Shown here piece by piece: positions 59,716-64,000 of a stretch of DNA of 64,000 bases. How positions within the stretch are numbered: position 1 is the first letter of the stretch; every line of letters starts with the position of its first letter. This DNA comes from Cyclospora cayetanensis (Eukaryota > Apicomplexa > Conoidasida > Eucoccidiorida > Eimeriidae). The notes beneath the pieces are model-generated. The model did no database searches, was not told the DNA's origin, and saw nothing but the letters and a program-made list of their open reading frames with translations. Location: assembly GCF_002999335.1 (NCBI RefSeq), contig NW_020312057.1, positions 62,001 through 126,000 on the forward strand. Reading direction: 5' to 3'. A program made the position numbers and the translations under genes.

Positions 59716-60822
59716 CTATATATCTTTCGAAGATCCCTCGTCCTCTCCTGATGACTTATCTTTCCGGTGGGTTTTGGACTTAGTGCTGCTTCCACCGCTG
59801 GGAATTTCCTTGCTCTTACGAGCCTCGTGAACCTGCTTCCAGAAATTAAGCACCACTGGGGGTACATGCTTGTCTCCATAGTTGTTCCCTTTGTCGGAGT
59901 CCCTAAGCTGAATATCTTGAAGGCCTTGATCGCTGGAGGCACTGCCAGTGGAATCTTTGCTGCCTCTAGGAAGCCTCGCATCCTTTTTTAATTCATCCAC
60001 CACCGTAGGTGGAATGCGCTGTACTTCACCCTCTGTACCTTGGTCGGACTTTGTAGATAGAGTGCTTGGATGACCTTGAGCGCTGGAGGCACTGTCACGG
60101 GGATCTGCGCTGCCTTCACGAGAGCCTGCACCTTCCTTATCCATATCCAACACCACATGGGGACTATGTTCGGTCTTAGCCCCGCTCTCTTTGTTAGAGT
60201 CCTTAGATGGAGTTTCTGAATAACCTCGAATGCTGGAGGCGCTCCCACCGGAAATACTGCTGCCCTTACGTAGGCCCACATCGTCTTTCCCCAACTCAAA
60301 CACCATAAGAGAAGTATCCTTTTCCTTAAGCTCGCTCTGCTCGTCGGAGTCCTTGGAAGGAGTTCTTGGAAGATCTCGAGTGCTGAGGGAAGGGCTAGCC
60401 GGTGCGGTGGATGACTGGCTAGTGGATACCGTGAAGGACTCCTCCGAGGAAATGTTCAAGGCAACTTCGCTGCTAGCCAAACCGGATGAAAGATCGTCCT
60501 TTTTGAGCTTAGGATTTTTCGGCTTCCTTACAGTATTCTTTACTAGCTGTTTGAACTGCTCCCACTTCCCCTCCCCTTTTTTCTTCCCTGATGAAGTCCC
60601 ATCCGGTGCAGCTCCTACTCCTGTAAGAGAAATTCGAGAGCCTACATTCAGTGACACATTTGAGTCGTGGATATTTTGGGTGCTGCCCATACTCCTTACC
60701 CCGGAAGCGTCATCCTTGGGCGTCGTCATGCCCAGCGCAGTAGACACAGGTCCATTGGGACAGGAGAGTCCAAGGCAAATGGCCACCAAGGCCCAGCTAA
60801 GGAGGATGAGAAGATTCGTCAT
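59716..60822 (-). CDS. Secreted, disordered protein with four 50-residue repeats
   Basis: A 368-codon frame without an intron, starting at the ATG at 60822. The N-terminus MTNLLILLSWALVAICLGLS is a clear signal peptide, with cleavage probably near the Ser-Cys that follows. A short Lys-rich region comes next (KKKGEGKWEQFKQLVKNTVR). Residues 155-354 are four consecutive degenerate repeats of exactly 50 residues, each with Lys/Asp/Ser-rich ends and a central hydrophobic core of the type PPVVLxxxK. The remaining sequence is hydrophilic and probably disordered, without Gln or Ala runs and without a transmembrane or GPI-like end. It should enter the secretory pathway; the final site is unknown. No homologous family was recognised. 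It differs in composition from all other genes in the window. It converges with the aspartyl-tRNA synthetase gene. Confidence 0.72.
   Translation of the reverse strand: MTNLLILLSWALVAICLGLSCPNGPVSTALGMTTPKDDASGVRSMGSTQNIHDSNVSLNVGSRISLTGVGAAPDGTSSGKKKGEGKWEQFKQLVKNTVRKPKNPKLKKDDLSSGLASSEVALNISSEESFTVSTSQSSTAPASPSLSTRDLPRTPSKDSDEQSELKEKDTSLMVFELGKDDVGLRKGSSISGGSASSIRGYSETPSKDSNKESGAKTEHSPHVVLDMDKEGAGSREGSADPRDSASSAQGHPSTLSTKSDQGTEGEVQRIPPTVVDELKKDARLPRGSKDSTGSASSDQGLQDIQLRDSDKGNNYGDKHVPPVVLNFWKQVHEARKSKEIPSGGSSTKSKTHRKDKSSGEDEGSSKDI
59761..60360 (-). repeat. Four degenerate 150-bp repeats
   Basis: Units on the minus strand: 60360-60211, 60210-60061, 60060-59911 and 59910-59761. Units 1 and 2 both begin PSKDS and share SASS near the end. 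Units 3 and 4 share PPTVV/PPVVL near position 17-21. Exact 150-bp spacing is kept although the sequence has drifted. Confidence 0.85.
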
Positions 60823-63800
60823 GTTCAACAGTAAGGGATGGCAGAAAGGACGTCTGAGGATATGTGGTGAACTCTGTACGTACGAACGTCCTGTCTCCGC
60901 GAAAAGCCGCAGGTGACGGTTCAGGTAAGCCTACGAACGGAAGCGAAAATATTTCTTTATCGATCCCCCAGAAATCCCACACAAGCTGGGTGTCAGAGAC
61001 GCCGAAATTGGAGCAGGTGAGTTGCCACAGACCACGGAGTCCGCCTCGTTGCAGAAAGCAGAGACACTGAAAAACAGAGGCCCACTAAATCAACCAAAAA
61101 TTTACAGAATCTTAAAAAGCCGCAGACTAATTTAATGTAGCAGTGGACTGGCACTGCTGCGGCAGTTTTACGGCTCCCACACACGCTGTGGGGAGCAGCT
61201 TAGGCGGTCTCCGCGCCCGGAGGCCGGTCAGCTGGCTGCACATCATGGCTGTTGCCGCGGTCTCATGGAACCTCTGTCAATTGGACGAGTATGCGTTTGC
61301 ATCACAATGTTTTTCTAGCTACCTTTCGCTTCGTCAAAATGGTCAGCCTGGGGCAAACATACCAAAACGAGGAATGAGGCCAAGTACTGTGAGGTTCAAA
61401 GCCGAGTCTTGGCAGGGGACCGTCCACACATTCTTCCCTCCAAGATTCCACTGTGGGGTTCATAGGCAGATACGCAACGAAAACCCCAAGACTTATATAG
61501 GAAAACTTCAAACACCGTCCCAACGAATAGAAATGACCTTCACTGCCCTCAACTCAGACGGCTCTAGCCTGCAGAAGGGCAGGAACGACAGCCCAGGTGC
61601 AGGTTGGTACGCCGCCTGAGCTGTCCCGGCAGTTCTACGCAGTTTGACGCACTTAAGGCATTGGAATACGACATTCATACTTGCTTTATGCGTATCATTT
61701 GAAGAAACAGCGTGTGAAATGCAAGTTTCTGCATACCTTCAAGGTACATGAAGCTAGAATTCAATGTAAACAAGCGTTTGTTCATTGCACTTGCAGCTTT
61801 GCCCACTACAAAATCAGTCCCTCTCCTCTAACGTAGAGGAAACAAAAATCAGATGGGTGAACCAGAAGCAAGAGCTAAAATATATGCGCTCGTGCCACCA
61901 AGACGATGGTATTCGCTGTTTCGTCATGGTAACGAAGCCAGTGACCCGTGCATCACGAGACAGCAGGGGACCAAACAGAATCTCTAAAGTGAGATTTTGG
62001 AGGAGAATCGCACGAGATTTGGGGATTTTCTGATATGCCTTGGGCCTACAGAGTTTCACCTTCCTCCGTAACTATCGTCAACTGTTAAGAGACACCTAAT
62101 ACAGGTGTCTGTCTCAAAGCTACTATCCCTACGGACAAGATCCCGCACTGACAGCCCATTCACAGAGAGTTCACATTTTTATCAAGGCAGGGGCCTACGC
62201 GTCGCTACGCAATCGGGGTATTGTCAACCGTCACAGTTCGCCACGACGATCAATTGTCATTCAAGTACGCACAGCCCTGCCACATACGCGGCTCGCCCCG
62301 ATAACAATAAATGCCCACTAGATATAAAAACCAGTTCAGAGCCGATGGAGAGTACTATTTACTTTTGTATTCTATGTATTGGGGATCAAGTGCCTCTGTT
62401 TCATAGCCTCTGTATATTCAAGGGGTACTAGTCATACAAGTCTGAAACAGTCCTATTAAGTGAAATACAGGCAGCCTGTTTCCTCTGAATAGAAAAGAAG
62501 CAAAGGCGTATCGACTAAAAAGATATACCTGTTTTTTAGTTGCCCATTTCCACTACATGGCTAGTCAGCTGCTTGCTCGACGGCTAGTCGGTGGGTCGCA
62601 TGCAGCCCCCAAAACACAGATTGCAATTTTGGTAACTATATTTGTGAAATATTGCATATTTATGTAATGTATACATTTATTAAGACGGAAACAAACTGCA
62701 CCGCATTAGTCCACCGTTCCCTTGTGGCTCGCGCGTGTTTTTGTCGATTTTCTCCTTTAGTAATAGTCTCCGCATAGAGAATCACGTCACGAATAGTGCG
62801 CAGGCCCAAGAACGTAGAGTACGACATAGGTAGGCTTATTTAATACCGCAGAATGGGGTTCACAAATGAGGACCTAGATTTTGTGGCCATCTTCTGAGGA
62901 CGTACGACATCCATCTACACAACAGATAACCAGTCATATTTAACCAGGAATATTGCAGCAAGCTAGCACACAGTCTTTGGTTTCGCAATCTAGATCGCTT
63001 TGTGGACGCGCGTAGAGACAGCTCTTGAGTTCTCAACCTAGTCTACGACACCCCTATTGTGGATACATATATATTTTTAGTACCATGGTAGGCTCAGCCG
63101 CAATAGTAGAAGCAAAACTGTCTCCAATCTCCAACTTTTCAACTTGGCAAAAATTTGGCCGCGCCTACACCCTAGTTGAGCCCGCTAAAAGTGTGAGCAT
63201 ATTGTAGCCTCAAGGACAACTTTCTACGAGAGCTCGCCCAGATGAAAACAAGAACTATAATATCCATGATTGACCAAGTTGAATAAGGGCTAGCTCCTGA
63301 TTTCTAAAATGGAGAACGTGGTCAGGGCCTGCGCAATTCTGGGCCAAGTTAACCTTAAAAATGCTCCCTTCCCTCGTCACCCCGCTTGCTGCATATGTTT
63401 GGTGCATCATCTGCAGTTGGCAAATCAGCCTTGAGTATACATTTAAACGCTCCTGTAAATATTTATCGCTTGACGCCTAAGCGCGTATTTGTCCAAACTA
63501 GTACGCACATCCTGGGACTTCTACATTGAGACCATCCAAAACTATAACAGGCCGAATGCTTTGCAACATATTCTACTGAAGCCTTACCTTTAATCCTCTC
63601 TGTATCGGTAGAGCTTGCGATTCTGACTCCCTGCAGATTGATATAACTTGGGTTTGACCAGCTGAGAATAAATGATAGTTCATGTAGTCCTGGGCGCCTA
63701 GAATTAGATATTTCACAGGTCGTTATAATTGGTAGCTATAAAGCAGATAGACCTCTCATTTTGCTGGAAAAGAACAGTTGATCAGTTACTCATGTGTAGT

Positions 63801-64000
63801 TGGACATGTGCGTATACAACGCCGTACCTTGCAAGGTGAACCCTATAGGTTTCGTAAAGAAGTATATATATCGTACTTCTCGAGAGAACGTCTTCATGCA
63901 TGCAATGGACCGACTCCATGAATAACGCAAGCCTTTACCGGCACGGCGGGCTAAAGTTTGTAATGTACTTTGACTCAAATTCTCCAGATGAATCATATTT
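60823..64000. other. Repeat-poor, AT-richer end of the window without a supported gene
   Basis: The left edge should contain the promoter of the secreted protein gene. The plus-strand frame 61143-61619 is open for 158 codons but has no motif, no signal peptide at its start and no better codon pattern than its neighbours. The remainder has only short frames. No tRNA, telomere-type repeat array or transposon end was seen. Confidence 0.45.

Noticed and set aside
61143..61619. Plus-strand frame of 158 codons as a gene
   Set aside because: It has no family motif, and its reading shows no bias that its overlapping frames lack.
1..64000. CRISPR arrays, insertion sequences or bacterial-type operons
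   Set aside because: Introns, a Pol III tRNA gene and eukaryotic protein families show a nuclear eukaryotic genome; the tandem repeats here have no spacer structure.

Overview
This window looks like nuclear DNA of a coccidian apicomplexan, most likely an Eimeria species. The main reasons are the very dense CAG/AGC trinucleotide runs, which give Gln, Ala, Ser or Leu homopolymers in whichever frame they are read, an apicomplexan-type myosin, short GT-AG introns, and alternation of repeat-rich gene blocks with quiet repeat-poor stretches. The species cannot be decided from the sequence alone. Protein identities rest on motif and alignment-by-eye comparison with known families. Exon junctions were placed by hand from splice consensus, phase and homology.

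Layout. 688-8559 (-): nine-exon unconventional myosin, probably MyoF-like, with a motor, a degenerate IQ neck and a long tail. 8560-13608: mostly empty, with one tRNA-Gly(GCC). 13609-19270 (+): a 1756-residue, Gln/Ala/Ser-rich protein whose last 300 residues match the two-part C-terminus of SLX4, the structure-specific nuclease scaffold; the second part appears only after a third exon is spliced on. 19271-25695: no supported gene. 25696-36057 (+): a large multi-exon gene whose conserved blocks follow the order of RICTOR, the defining TORC2 subunit. 36058-38706: no confident gene. 38707-40070 (+): tentative LRR-like gene. 40956-49188 (-): condensin I subunit CAP-G. 50249-52591 (-): low-complexity hypothetical protein. 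52870-53274 (-): small one-helix protein. 53851-58280 (+): eight-exon aspartyl-tRNA synthetase. 59716-60822 (-): secreted protein with four 50-residue repeats. 60823-64000: no supported gene.

How the genes relate. They do not form an operon or cluster; this is a normal eukaryotic gene neighbourhood of housekeeping genes (translation, chromosome condensation, DNA repair scaffold, signalling scaffold, cytoskeletal motor) plus one lineage-specific secreted protein. The two most notable calls are RICTOR and SLX4, both hidden by homopolymeric amino-acid insertions and by introns that split the conserved blocks. The Q/A/S runs are often open in several frames on both strands, so ORF length is a poor guide here. 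Gene calls rest on conserved non-repetitive blocks joined by phase-compatible introns.
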